Below the pieces are notes generated by a model, which was not told the DNA's origin, made no database searches, and was given only the letters and a program-made list of their open reading frames with translations. A program made the translations under genes and the position numbers. From Quercus robur (Eukaryota > Streptophyta > Magnoliopsida > Fagales > Fagaceae), in assembly GCF_932294415.1 (NCBI RefSeq), contig NC_065545.1:21669857-21733856 (forward strand): a stretch of 64,000 nt of DNA, in the 5' to 3' direction. Shown piece after piece: positions 35,369 through 48,009 of the stretch. Each line of letters opens with the position of its first letter. Positions within the stretch are counted from its first letter, which is position 1.

Positions 35369-38300
35369 TCTAACCATAATTAATCTACAAATTTAAAGAT
35401 AACCAACCGAATGACTCTATGACATTTAAAAGAACAAATATAAGAGCTTAAATCATAATCAGTTTCCAATTGAACATAACTTTATATAACAACAAACTGG
35501 CTAACAAGTTATCAATTCATTTCATGCATCCACCTCTCTGGTAATGTTAAATACTAGCTACAATCTAAATACAATGGTGAATTATTTTGTCCATAACTAA
35601 AAAATTGACAAATTATTTTTTGAGCAATGAGCCACTGAGGTAAAAATCCTGATAATCTCTAGAACTTATATATGCATGCAATTGCAGTATATTTGACACA
35701 TTAACACCGAGTTTGTATTATTTAAAAAAATGTTATTCTTTCAACATTAAAACTGAGGTTTTTATGCAGTATATTTTTAAGCAACAGTACCACATTTCAT
35801 AAGAACATCTGCTCACAAATTCACAATAGTGATGCATGGACTGTTCTAGGTTTTTTTTATTTGGAATGAAACATACTCACTCTTGATATCTTTAAGTTCA
35901 TGATGACCGTATTCAGCTTTATCACCACAAGGGAGAAACAATTTTTAAATTTGTTCATTTTCATCAAATAATTAGTTTACATTTGTACCACAAACAAGCA
36001 AAAGATACGGAGCATTTAACCAAACCACATAGTGCAGGTAAAAGAGCAAATAGTCAAATAGTGTAAGAGAATATCCACCAGATGATACCATTCTATTCTC
36101 AGCATTTGCAACTACCAGTTATACATTCGGTTTATTCTGTTGTACCAATTCCAAATCTATTAGCTCATATCTAAGTGTGTCAAAGGGCAAATAACTGACC
36201 TTGACACTGAAGAGAACACTACCATCAGAAACTTGCTGGCCAGCTGTAACTACAAGCCCATGGACACACCCAGTACATGGTGCCTTTACAACATGCTTTT
36301 AAAGGGAAGAAGAAAAAATAATTCAGTTCAGCATAGAAAACTTTTGAAAAAGGAATAATTAGATGCAAAATGAAAGTAGCATTAACACAAACCTCCATCT
36401 TCATTGCCTCCAAGACTAATATGGGTTGCCCTTCCTCCACTTTTGTCCCGTCCTTCACCAGAACTTTGACTACTAAACCAGCCATGGGGGCCACAACAGT
36501 TCCCTGGGGTTGGGATGCTGTATCAAAACTGGGCTTATGTTGGGCTTCATCATCACCAGACAACTCACGTCCTATTTTCTGTCTGAATTGATGATGATGT
36601 GACCCACACCATATGTGTATGTGCTTTGTTTGATCCTGCCAGCTCAAATTGGCAATCAATAATTAGTTATACTGGAATTCTATAGGGAAAAATCAAGAAC
36701 AATGGAAACTGTACAGAAGAGAGTCCATAAATTAATTTATCTACACTCCTAAAGATGCATGCAGAGAGAGGCTCCTACCTTGAAGTAAACAGCTAAACTG
36801 ACATCCATGCTTACACCATCAGCTTCAACTCTGAAATCATGGTTACCTAGATGTGTTGCTTTGACTTCAAAACCAGGGGAGCAATTTTCTCCTGTCTGAT
36901 TGAATCATGCCAAAAAGAACAACCCTATATTGGATATAATTTTTTTGAGAGAGAGGGGGGGGGGGGGGGGGGGGGTTTGGGGGGAATGCTCTCTTAAACA
37001 TAAATCACTTCAAAATTACTGGCCAACAAAAACCATTATCTTAAACACATTACAAGTGGATGAATACCTCAATCAGATAGTTTCCATTTGGCTTATAAGT
37101 AATAGAGAGTGTAAGGACATTTGAACCAGTGCTATCATATTCATTCTCCCATTCAATTTCCATTGTATGCCTAGCACAATGATGAACTCTGAAAGGTGGG
37201 GACGAATACCATATGGAGAGTGAGTTGTTGCCTGCTGAACACATTGGCAGACGTAAATATCTTTTAAGAGCAACTACCATATCCCAAGAAAAGAATGAGA
37301 CCTTCAATTACCAGGGGAATTTTCTTTCGATAGAGAATGTTCCATTGAGATAACACATGCAGCTACTAGGGCCGCATTAAATCTAGCAGCTTCATGTGCT
37401 TCTTTTGCTGATACTGCATTCGTAGGAGAAACAAAGAGATCATCTTTAAAGTGTTCAATGAAATGAGTTTCTACATCGCCATTCTCAAATGCCCAATGTT
37501 TCACAAGTTTTTGGAGGAAATTGATATTGGTTGGTAAACCTGCAACCTAATCAAAAGATTTGCATTAGTGATTCAATCAGGATTAAGTCTGTCTAAAAGA
37601 TAAAATACATCTCAAGAAGAAATTCACCGTCCAAAAATAGTTGAAACTTCCAAAAAATTGTAGAACCTATAGTTATGAGGCAATAAACCTATAGGATCCC
37701 AGGAATGGTACAGAGGAAACACAAGATGCATATTAAATAGAAGCTACTGCACAAAAGTAGAATTATATATTTTGGCCCTTTTAGGGATCTCCCCTCCCAA
37801 ATTTGATATGTAGAACCATCCTGACCATCTGAACAAACCTTTTTACAATTTTATCAGACAAAATTCCTATTTATCCAGACAATAGGCATCATACTTGGAG
37901 TCATCCCCATTGAGGATCCATTGCCTAGAGATACCTGATAAAATTATCTAAAATGTGTACAACTTGGAAATAAATGCATACATGTGCAACAGCTGTAACA
38001 ATGACTATAATAGACTCATTAAGATTGCTACGCTGTAATTCTGAAATTGAGTATACCTGAAACTTTGAGAGGCAATCCTTTAATTTTACTAATGCTGCAG
38101 CACGATTTTCTCCCCATACTACAAGCTTAGCAATCATAGGATCATAATGCATGCTAACAGTGTCTCCTTGTTCAACCCCAGTCTCAACCCGAACTGCTCA
38201 AAGACAGATTCCACATAAGCAAAACAAAAAAGGAGTAGGAAATCTTAATAAGTTATATAAGGCAATTGCAATGTTGTAGGCAGGGAAGGACAAAGAAGGA

Positions 38301-41300
38301 CAAAGACTGGCTATTTTCAACAGCAAAAGTGTGGGCTGAAACATCTTTTACACAATATAAGTAGCATAGATATGTCATGCAAATGACCTGTTGATGACAC
38401 TGGAACAAGACGATAATGATGAAGAACTCCAGTTGCAGGAAGAAAACCTTTCGCTACATTTTCAGCATATATTCGGGCTTCGAAAGCATGACCTGTCATG
38501 ATAATGGGAAATTATTATTATTATTTTTTTAATTTATTTTTGATAGGTAAGAAGGAAATTATAAAGATCCAGGATCTCTATACTGAACATGCTTTGTGTG
38601 TAATGTGTAAACTTAAATATGGAATTCAAACCCATTATGAGCTTCTTCTTTTTTGTAAATTGTTTAATTTTAATTAATTAAGAAGTGTTAGTTTATGAAA
38701 TAGATCTACATTAAAGACGCATAATAAGAACTAGTAAAATAATGAAATCCCAGAAATAATTCAAGTATTTCATCAGATTGGCCCTTCAAGACATAACTGT
38801 AATAACATAAGATGGACTCCTTTTTTCTTTTTCTTTTTTCCTCCCTTTTGGTAACTAACAATTGATAGCAACTTAATTATACAACCTGAGTCATAACTAT
38901 CAACTTTATATAACTAAAAACTGCAGTCTGCTATCATCAGTTCAGTTTATTAGCAGAAAAAGTTTAAATTTTCAAATCTAGAAGTCCTATTTTAATGTTT
39001 AGGTTGTAAGGGCAATAGAGGAGCAGAGAGAATTAAAGATATTTCAGTTATTTATTCCATCTTCTAAGCAACCAAATAAAGCAAAGGATAAAAGGATTTA
39101 TTCTAAAACAGGTCCCATCCAGCAGTTGATCTTTTCTTCATTTTTATGGGATATAATAGCGATAGTAGGAATGTGGGGTAGCCTTCCCCTTCTCATGGTT
39201 AATGCCAGTCAAGCCATTATTTAAAAGTAGTCTAGGGTCATATATTATAAATAGGTAAACAAGCATAAAGAAAAAATAGAAAAGGAAAGCAAGCAAGATC
39301 AACTCTACACATGACCTTCATCAAGAGATTATATTTACCTGATAACGGCACCTGTGACTGACTCATGGGAAGAGCTTCTCCATTTGCAACACGGATTTGC
39401 CACTCTACAAGATCTTGACCAACAATCATCTCAGTCACAGGATGCTCAACCTGCATATATATGCTCCTCATTAGGATTCTGTACATCTTGTGGATTTTAA
39501 TAGAGAGAGATAGATTGACAACAGTACCTGAAGACGGGTGTTCATCTCCATAAAATAAAATTGGCCTGAGGTTGTGTCAACTATAAACTCCACAGTGCCA
39601 GCATTGTGATATCCAACTGCCTTTATGTATCAGATAGAGACTTCATCGTAGTGGTAATTAAAAAAGGAAAATAAAACACACACACACACAACAACAACCA
39701 CAACAAAAGGGCTAAAAGGAAGTACTCAAGAGACAAGTCTGTAAAAGGACAAGGTGCTATGCATTGAAGATACAACTTCAACATGTGGGATATAATCCAA
39801 AGTTTAAATAAGGCCACTACAAGCATGTTTAGACACCATAACAGACATGCTACCGTAAGACAAATAGAAAAAGAAGAGAGAAAGGGGCACAGATTAGAAA
39901 AATATTCTACAGATCAAGTTTTAAAGCAAGGCAAACGAATTAGAATGCTTGCTTGGGCAGAATTTGGCACCTCATACCACAAAATGCCATCCTGTCCAAA
40001 AACTTTTAGCTACTTATAAACTCCCACATATCCAATCTATCTTATTACCCTCACCTTATCAAGCTGGCTTGTTTGACTAATATTTTGTGCACAATGTATG
40101 CAAAGTCTCAGCTAATTAGAAGTCTTTTGTATGATAAACCTATCAAATGGAATCCAAGATAGGAAGTTCTTCAGTTTTTTTCTTTTCCACTATCACAATA
40201 GTATTAATATGTTTAATCAAAAGTGGTAGCTCAACGTAAAATATTCAAAGAGTCAGAGGGGACATTATTACATTAACTAATCCTTGCAGTTCCCCAGAGC
40301 ACTACTCACATGCATTCACGTGTTCATAACCAAGTAATGCAATTTTCAAACAAACTACAAATATCAGATCATGAGCATAAATATTATATAGTTCAACAGA
40401 TTAGGAAACCTCACCTTGGCCGCAGAAACAGCAGCTTGACCCAAGTGGGAGCGGAAATCAATGGAAACATTTGGCTGCATTAATGAGTGTTCCATTACAA
40501 ATCTAGAATAACTACAATCACAAACCAGTACAAAAAAATCCAGAAAGCTATCATTACAGCTGGAGCTTCTTCAATTATCTTCTGGTGTCTTCTCTGCACA
40601 CTGCAATCCCTTTCATATAAATGAAGAACATTCCCGTGTTTGTCCCCAAATATCTACAATAAACAGAGGAGTATCTACAATCAATATGTAATTTTGATTG
40701 ACAATCAGAGCATATGATGAGTATCAGATTGAGTGCAGTTTACTTGTCTACCAAAAATTTATAAAATTTATTTTCCACTAACTTATGGAGCCAGAGTCTA
40801 ATTTTATTCAGAATTAATATCCACTATAGAGCACCATAAGAATATTAGAAAAGAAATGGTTACATTACATTACAGTTATAATCAACTACTATTTTGAAAA
40901 AGAAATACTCACATTATACAAAGAATGACAATACCTGAACTTCTATGTGCCTTGGCTGTGTGATATATTTCTCCAGCAATATTGTGTTTATGCCAAAAGA
41001 AGCAGCAGCCTCACGTTGTGCTCCCAAGAAAGATTCAACAAATTCATTTGGACTGTTTACAATCCTCATACCCTATAAAATGAACAATCTAAGAACTTCA
41101 TGTGAAAAGAAAACAGAATTTCAGTCATGACAAGGAAAATCCTAATTAAAGCCCTTTGCTCCTGCCCTGTTGTAGAGGCTATACCAACAATTTTTACTAT
41201 TGAACATATTAAACAGATGGACGTGGCAAAAGCACGTACTGGACAAGATCACTATCATAAAATATGTAGCTATGTTTAAATTTCTGAACAGTTACATCAA

Positions 41301-43416
41301 ATATTTACTTTTTATGGACGTTGCCATTAAATTTGTGACCCTTGAAACCAGGCTGAAGTGCAACTGGCAAGAAATAGACTCCTTAGGCAAGAGTTTAGAA
41401 CAACCAATCTGGCTTTTCAAATCTAACCTAAATCAATACATCTCTTCCCTAGAGTTTTCAACTCAGACACATGGCAGATTGATCATTCTGATGAAACATT
41501 ACATGAAAAGGTCCCCACTAATGTAACAGGACAATGATAATAAAAATGCACGGACATCATGACACACATATTAGGTAAGACATTTTAGGTTTTCATATAT
41601 GTATTTTGCATCACCATACCCATAACACTAGCACCATTTACAATTGTAGGAAATATGTCAAAATAATAATAGTCACACACCTTTCCTCCTCCTCCATGAG
41701 TTGGTTTTATTATGATTGGGTACCCAATCTTGTCTGCTTCTAACTTCATCAGATCTATATCTTGTTCATTGCCATGATATCCAGGCACAAGTGGTACCCT
41801 GGCAGCACCCATTATTCTCTTTGATGCACTGTTAAGTAGATTAAGCGTCACTAAGTTGAGAATCTGTCCTTTATAAATAGAAATTTTTATTGCACAGAGA
41901 GGGGTAAGTTCCCAAATGCATGTGTGTGCACATATTCACACACACACACACACACACATGCTTGTAAAAGAATTAACAGTAGTTACAAATGGGAATATTT
42001 GAGATCATAACAGAAACGGGTGTCTGGTTTATGAACGATAAGAAGAAATTTGGTCAGAAACAAGCAAGTTGTACCTTTTATCACCCATGTCACGGATTGC
42101 AGATGCTGGAGGGCCGATAAATTTAAGACCTCTATGCTCACAAATTTGAGCAAAATCAGCACTCTCCGATAAGAAACCATAGCCAGGGTGGATAGCCTAA
42201 TTATCAAAATAAGATATCCACTCTGAAAGCATGTCCTTGCAATGTCCAAAATATTAAAAGCAATTAATCATCTACTAGCAATACAAAGCCACACACAACA
42301 AGTATTGAACATCAGTGAGGCAATCAAAGTATCAAACAAAGAAAATGTAATAACAAAACACCTACATATCCACCATATGTAGGTGTTGTTAGGGCTAAAA
42401 TACCAAGCAAAAGCCATCCACTATAGTAAAAAATGCTGACTTTTACATCAATCATCATCACTATATATGCTATTACAGTTTGATAGTATTAATCAGTCAA
42501 CACAGAAGCAATTCATAACATTCCCAACAAAGAACTTAAATGTCCATTACGTGGGACCCACATAAATCCTATGTAATGGGATTACATGCATGAATATTTA
42601 TTACGATGTCAACAAAATATTGCAGAGGTTAGGGTACATGTGGAGTTGCAAAAAATGATTATGCCATCAATTTGTGCACAAAACTAATACAAATAGCAAA
42701 CCTCCAAGCATATACTATATCCCAATTGCCAAAGCATATTTTGATTTTCGAATATCTTAATACATATTTACACAAAACAATCTTATTTTGAACAAGTTTT
42801 AGATCAGTACAATTCAAATAGTACTGTTCTAGAATCTAGACGTTAGCTAATAACTATATCATTATTCAAATACTACTACTATAGACATTAATTAGAAAAA
42901 TGATAAATAGCACAAATTTCACTAAAACTCAATGGAATTGAAATTAACTTCAACAATCAACAACACATGCATAATCAGCTCAAAACAAGACAAATTCAAT
43001 TTCTCTAATTTTCCCGCACTTTCTCACCAACCAAACAGAGAAACGAATTCCTTTCTCTAGCTCACCTGCGCACCAGTGCGAAACGCAGCGTCGACAATCG
43101 ACGACGCGTTGAGGTAACTCAACCGAGCCGGTGGAGGACCGATAAGGACGGCCTCGTCGGCCGATTTGACATGAAGCGCGTCACGGTCTGCGTCGCTGTA
43201 CACCGCGACGGTCCGAATCCCTAGCCTCTTCGCGGTCCTCATGATTCGGCAAGCGATTTCGCCTCTGTTCGCCACGAGAATTTTCTCTATGCTCTGTGAA
43301 GAAGAAGAAGCAGAGTCGGAGAATAAGCGTGATTGGAAGAAGAAGAAGAAAGGTTTGTGATTGTGATTGTGTTGGTGTTGGAGCTTTCGATGGAGAAGGG
43401 AAGCCATAGACGCCAT
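35344..43416 (-). CDS. MCCA: 3-methylcrotonyl-CoA carboxylase alpha subunit, mitochondrial
   Basis: The biotin-carrying subunit for leucine breakdown: biotin is carboxylated with ATP and bicarbonate, then the beta subunit makes 3-methylglutaconyl-CoA. Exons: 43416-43066, 42196-42075, 41828-41681, 41072-40935, 40653-40558, 40474-40415, 39620-39528, 39450-39339, 38492-38388, 38193-38057, 37546-37312, 37231-37068, 36895-36779, 36635-36393, 36295-36200, 35352-35344. All phases close, giving about 741 residues (Arabidopsis about 734). The Arg/His/Ser-rich start ([12 protein letters not shown]) fits a mitochondrial transit peptide. Next come [14 protein letters not shown] and [10 protein letters not shown] (biotin carboxylase), the HGGGGKGM ATP loop, [15 protein letters not shown] (active site) and a biotinyl domain with LEAMKMEH, the lysine being the biotin site. 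The last exon (DQ, stop) is the least certain; unspliced read-through would add about 24 residues. Intron 12 holds a G21 tract. Confidence 0.93.
36955..36985 (+). repeat. G21 tract in MCCA intron 12
   Basis: Twenty-one consecutive G (36955-36975) after a GA run, then TTT and six G. It reads as a C tract on the gene strand. Confidence 0.85.
41938..41958. repeat. (AC)n microsatellite in MCCA intron 2
   Basis: CA dinucleotide run of about ten units. Confidence 0.8.
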
Positions 43417-44288
43417 GAGAGAGAGAGACTCTCTGAGTTCTGTGAATGAAAACTGAGTGTGATTTGCATTCGGAAATGTTAGTTAGATAAAGAGCAGGAT
43501 TGGGATGGGTATTTTGGTCATTTCATTAGGGTTCAGTATGGGCAATTGTGTATGGTGGAAATGTCGTTTTGTGATGTGGCGTCATGTGATTGGTTTGGAA
43601 ATATTGTCTTGATTTGAATCTGGATCGGAGACTTGTTACTGGATTTGGATCTGACGTGCTTCTTCGTTTCTTTCGTACTTTTTAATACTTGTCCTGATGT
43701 GTTGCTGACCTGGTGAACTGTTCGTACCTATATATCCATCTCAATTTTAGGTTGTGGACGGATGACAACATTCCGATTTGGATTTAGATTAGAAATTCAT
43801 TGATTTGAAATCTATTGATTTAAAAATTCCTTATTTGGGGGTATTTTTTAGTAATGAAGAATTTGAAATTCTATTGTTTAAATCCCTAAATTTAGATTTG
43901 GATTTAGATTTAAATTTAAGATCAATAAAATATATTTTTTTTAATTATCATTTTTCTTAATCCTTCTACATTTTAATTTTATTAATAATTTTAATAAATT
44001 TATGAGGTAATGAAAAAACCATTGATAATCTAATTAATAAATACATGAAGTAATGAAAAACAAAAATTCATTGATAATCCAATTGTCAAGATCAAATGTC
44101 ATGCCAACTATTGACAACTAAAATGTTCTATATCAAGATAGAGAGAACCCAAATGCATGAGTTTTTTCACAACTTTCAAAATATCCAACTAAAAAATTAT
44201 TCTAGAGTTCTTAACAATTAAAAATGAGTAACAATACTCTATAAGAGTAGAACCAATATCTGCAACAACTTCAACTAATGGATCTTTC
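43417..44288. other. MCCA 5' flank and AT-rich DNA
   Basis: The left part must contain the MCCA 5' UTR and promoter; GAGAGAGAGA (43417-43428) lies just before the start codon. The right part (43780-43930) repeats GATTTGGATTTAGATT-type motifs. Just before 44289, a +1 shift of the neighbouring small ORF reads on as GRKDPLVEVVADIG. Confidence 0.4.
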
Positions 44289-44522
44289 CTACCCCTTTTT
44301 TATTTTGTGAGGCTCCGCTGCAGAACTTGTTGATAATGAACATTGACATGGTTGTTGTGCAATGAGAGAATTCACCTCATTTTCTCCTTCTCCAGTCGTA
44401 ACTTCAACTGCATCGTTCATATGTTCTACACCAATGCCAATAGCTCTATCCCTCCCACACAAGATCTCAATGTCTTCCCAATTGTCAATAGCTATGTTTT
44501 TATAAGCACCTGCTTTTTGCAT
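44289..44522 (-). pseudogene. Myb/SANT-like protein fragment, frameshifted
   Basis: The 77-residue frame begins MQKAGAYKNIAIDNWEDI and has ILCGRDRAIGIGVEHMNDA, which resembles the segment after the Myb/SANT-like domain of plant L10-interacting-MYB-type proteins (GRDRATGxGxE pattern). That is pattern memory, not a search. A T-rich acceptor ending TTTTAG lies just before the ATG, so this looks like a second exon. The frame stops in KIKKG, but a shift of one base continues GRKDPLVEVVADIGSTLIEY, the expected next part, so the gene is broken. Such proteins are often encoded by PIF/Harbinger transposons; see the element proposed for the surrounding DNA. Confidence 0.4.
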
Positions 44523-46649
44523 TTTTCTAAAATAAAATAAAAAAATAAAATAAAAAAGAAGTGAATTAACATAATTAAACAAAACTATTGAAATCTACTA
44601 ATTTATAATAGCAAATCCCAAAAACCAGAAATTAATCTCAAACAGTTAGTGAAACCCAGCCAAGAGCTCACTTAAAACCCCACTGCAAAGCCAGGTCTAA
44701 ACAGCACCAAAAAACAACAAAACATCCCTACAAATTACCCAAAACTACTTAAAAACCTCACAAAGACCCTCAAATTATCCTCTGTAAATCATACCAGAAA
44801 AATACCTAGAAACAGCCCCAAAAATCCGCTGAAAAAACCAAAAAACAAGCTTAGAAGAATCTCCAACTTGTGAATAGAAAGTAATTCTCTTATCCCAATA
44901 GTTTTATATTTCTGATAGAATTCTCAGCCATGTTCCATATACTCCAACAACCAAAATTCAGATCAAAACTTTCAACCACTTAACCCCATCTTTCTCCTCA
45001 AGGTTAAGCTTGATTCTTGAAACTTAAAAATTGAACCCCATTCTTTTGGAGAAGGAACTCAAAAATGAATCAGCAACTTTCAATAATACTTTTTGTTGTT
45101 GTTGTTGTTGTTGAACACTTCCAAAAAATAAAGAAAGAAAAAAAAAACTTCTTTAGCACAGCTAAGAAGAGGTACTTGTTTCATTTCCAAATAATGGAAA
45201 AATAAAATGTGCATAGGCGTGCAGAATTAAACTTCAACATGAAAATTCTAATGATTCACCATCCAGAATTTGAAGTTATTTGATAAAAGTTCTATTATGA
45301 ATCTTATCATTGTGATGAAGACCCTGTACCTTTTGTTGACCTATGAGACAAGCATATAATAAGATGTACAACAAGAGGTCTAGCATATTAGGCATGACCA
45401 CATCAGGCTCAAGTTATTTAAACTTGCCTTGAGACTTAATCCTGGTTATACTTTGAACTATGTTCTATATATTGTTGATGGAGTTCCTTCAATTTGTCTC
45501 TATTACGCATGATAATTTGACCGTTGAGAAGATAGCTGAAAAGGATACCTGGTCAACAGTTAGCATGAGTTTATCATCCATCCCCATCGATCTGCTTCCA
45601 ACAGAGAAATATATATGTAGAAGCATATACATTAGCAGGAAAACAAGGATTAAGGGGCTCCAATAATTAAAAGTAAAAATATTGGAACCATTGATTGATG
45701 TGCATCTGGTGGTGCTCAATAAATCAAACTTGTCAATGCTAACTAGGCTAACCAATGAAGCAGGCCCCTATCACAGTATATGTTATTAATAGTTAGGTAG
45801 ATTAATATGGTATTTTCATTCCAATGAGCAAGTAAGGATGTTAATTGAAGAACCCGGGATTTCCCATTTCTTTTTTATTAGGCAAGATTTGAAACTAATA
45901 TCTAATTCCAGACCTTACTCTACCTCAACAAAATTCTTGAATTTGAAAAGTGGAACAGCTCCGGACTAATTATCAATCTGTATTGTCCATAACATGAAAA
46001 GAATATGACACACACCAGCCAGCCTTCACATCTTGCATTAAATTCCTATCCCAACTCTTATTTTTATAATGAGGAAAACCAGAATATTGTAGTACTAAAA
46101 ATGAAGATATGCTTGTGTGAACTTCTGTCAAACATCTTCACACTCTGATAGAAAGATTAATATCTCCCACCAAAGTAAAACACTTTCCTATTCAAACATC
46201 TACTTGTTATATATTAATTAGTTCATTTACCTATAATACTTTAACTTCCATCTGATCCAATTTAACATAAAGCTCACTCTTTTCCGTGACCCTATACCTT
46301 CACATTAATTAAACCACATCAAACATTCTTTTCCTACAAAACTGAATGCACATAGTCAAAACAAATACACCTCAAAGCTATACAATGACTTCTTGGATGA
46401 AAAATAGCCACGCGCGTCCTAAATGATAAATCCAACTTCGTCCACAGAGTAGAGCTTAAACATATTACCAAAAAAAAACCAATCTCAGATAAATCCAACC
46501 AAAACCCAGAAAAAATCAGCCAAATCAAACACAAATTAACCATCAATTCCCCATATGATCAAACAAAACCACCAAAATTAGACAGGAAATCAACCTTCAC
46601 CAATCAAAATAAGCGAAACTCAGATCACATTTCTTCACAATTGAACACC
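44523..46649. other. Probable intron/AT-rich DNA, no gene seen
   Basis: About 2.1 kb of AT-rich sequence lying between the SANT-like fragment and a possible upstream exon. Short frames here show no recognisable motif. Confidence 0.35.
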
Positions 46650-46800
46650 CAAAACACAAAAGAGGAAGAGAAGAGTTGAGAGACAAACCTGTATTGTCGC
46701 GAGAAAGAGAGAAAGAAGAAAAGCTTGGGCGAGGAAGAGAGAGCGTGACAGAGTTTCTGGAGCTGATTAAGAATTGAGAAGTGAGCGTGAGCGTGAGGAT
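46650..46800 (-). other. Possible 5' UTR exon
   Basis: On the minus strand this is pyrimidine-rich (CTCTCTTCC, TTTCTCTCTTTCTCGCG) and ends ACAATACAG before GTTTGTCTC, a good donor site near 46689. It could be the first, non-coding exon of the transcript whose second exon is the SANT-like fragment. This is inference only. Confidence 0.3.
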
Positions 46801-47000
46801 GAGGGATTTCTAATTTCTTGGGTTTGTGAGGGGATTTCAAATCATCGAATTTGGACCCCTAAAATCCAAGACGGATTTGGGATCAAATCCAAATCCATTT
46901 CTTTTAACTTACCCAAACAAAGGATTTGGATTTGGATTCAAGGGATCCAAATACACCATTAGAGTATTTGCATTAGAAAAATGTAACTTGTTAGAGCCTT

Positions 47001-47060
47001 TTTTTTTTTTTTTTTTTTTTTTTTGTGGGGGGGGGGGGGGGGGTGGGGTGGGGGGGTTGG
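47001..47060 (+). repeat. T tract plus G17 tract
   Basis: A run of about 25 T residues is followed by GT, 17 G (47027-47043), then T, GGGG, T and seven G. Quadruplex-capable on the + strand. Confidence 0.85.
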
Positions 47061-48004
47061 AATTTCAATAATTTATAAAAATCCTAGATTTTTTTACCTG
47101 CTAACTTACCACATCTCTAAATTTTGTTGTGGTTAAAAAAAAATGTAATAATACTAAATTATAATTGATGCAAATTATTAAATTTTATCCAAAAAAATAG
47201 AAGAGCAGCCTAACTTTTTTTTTTTTAAAATAACAAAATTAATGAAATCAGAACTTCGGACATAAATAAGCACCATTCTACACCAATAATGAATTTTTTT
47301 TTGTTTAATATTATAAGGGTATTTAGAAGAAGAAAAAAAGAAAAAGACCTTCACCAGTTCGGTATTTCACCTTTTAATATTATAAGGGTACTAGTTAAAG
47401 GTTCGTGCGTTGCACGATTTTATCATAAACTTATAGGATATACATTTTATTTGATAAACAATAATCTCTCAAATAATTATTATAATAAAAAATGGAAAAA
47501 AAAATTGGTATAATAATTATCAAATATAAAATGATAACACCAAATAAAATTATTATTTTGTAACCTACCAATTGTGCTCTAATGAGAATTTTGTATCTTT
47601 GAGAGATTGTTGAATACTTCTTTGTACACTATATCCTTGTTCTTGTTTGTCATTGTTCTTTATTATAAAATTTTACGATTGACAAAAAATCATGTCAAAC
47701 CATATTTAATAATTGATAAAAAAATTAAAAAAAAAACTAAATGGACAGATTGACTTCTTTTATAGATCAACGTGTACAACTCTAATAGTTAGCCAAATCT
47801 ATTTCAATCAGGAAAAAAAAAATCAAATTGTTATGAAGAATTTATAATCAATTTTTTATCAAAACATGCTTAATTGTAAGCTAAAAAGAAGAATTTTCTC
47901 TAAATCAAAATTGAGAGGATGAAAGAAACATATCACCATTAGAACCCATGTCATAAAACAAAAAATAATTTAAAAAATCATGCTGAAGCATATTTAATGA
48001 TTAA
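47061..48004. other. AT-rich intergenic DNA with MITE fragment
   Basis: Contains half of a foldback MITE (about 47130-47205) that matches one arm of the 61042-61273 element, and a 34-bp stretch (47337-47370) repeated at 57629-57662. No gene is seen. Confidence 0.45.
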
Positions 48005-48009
48005 TTCTC

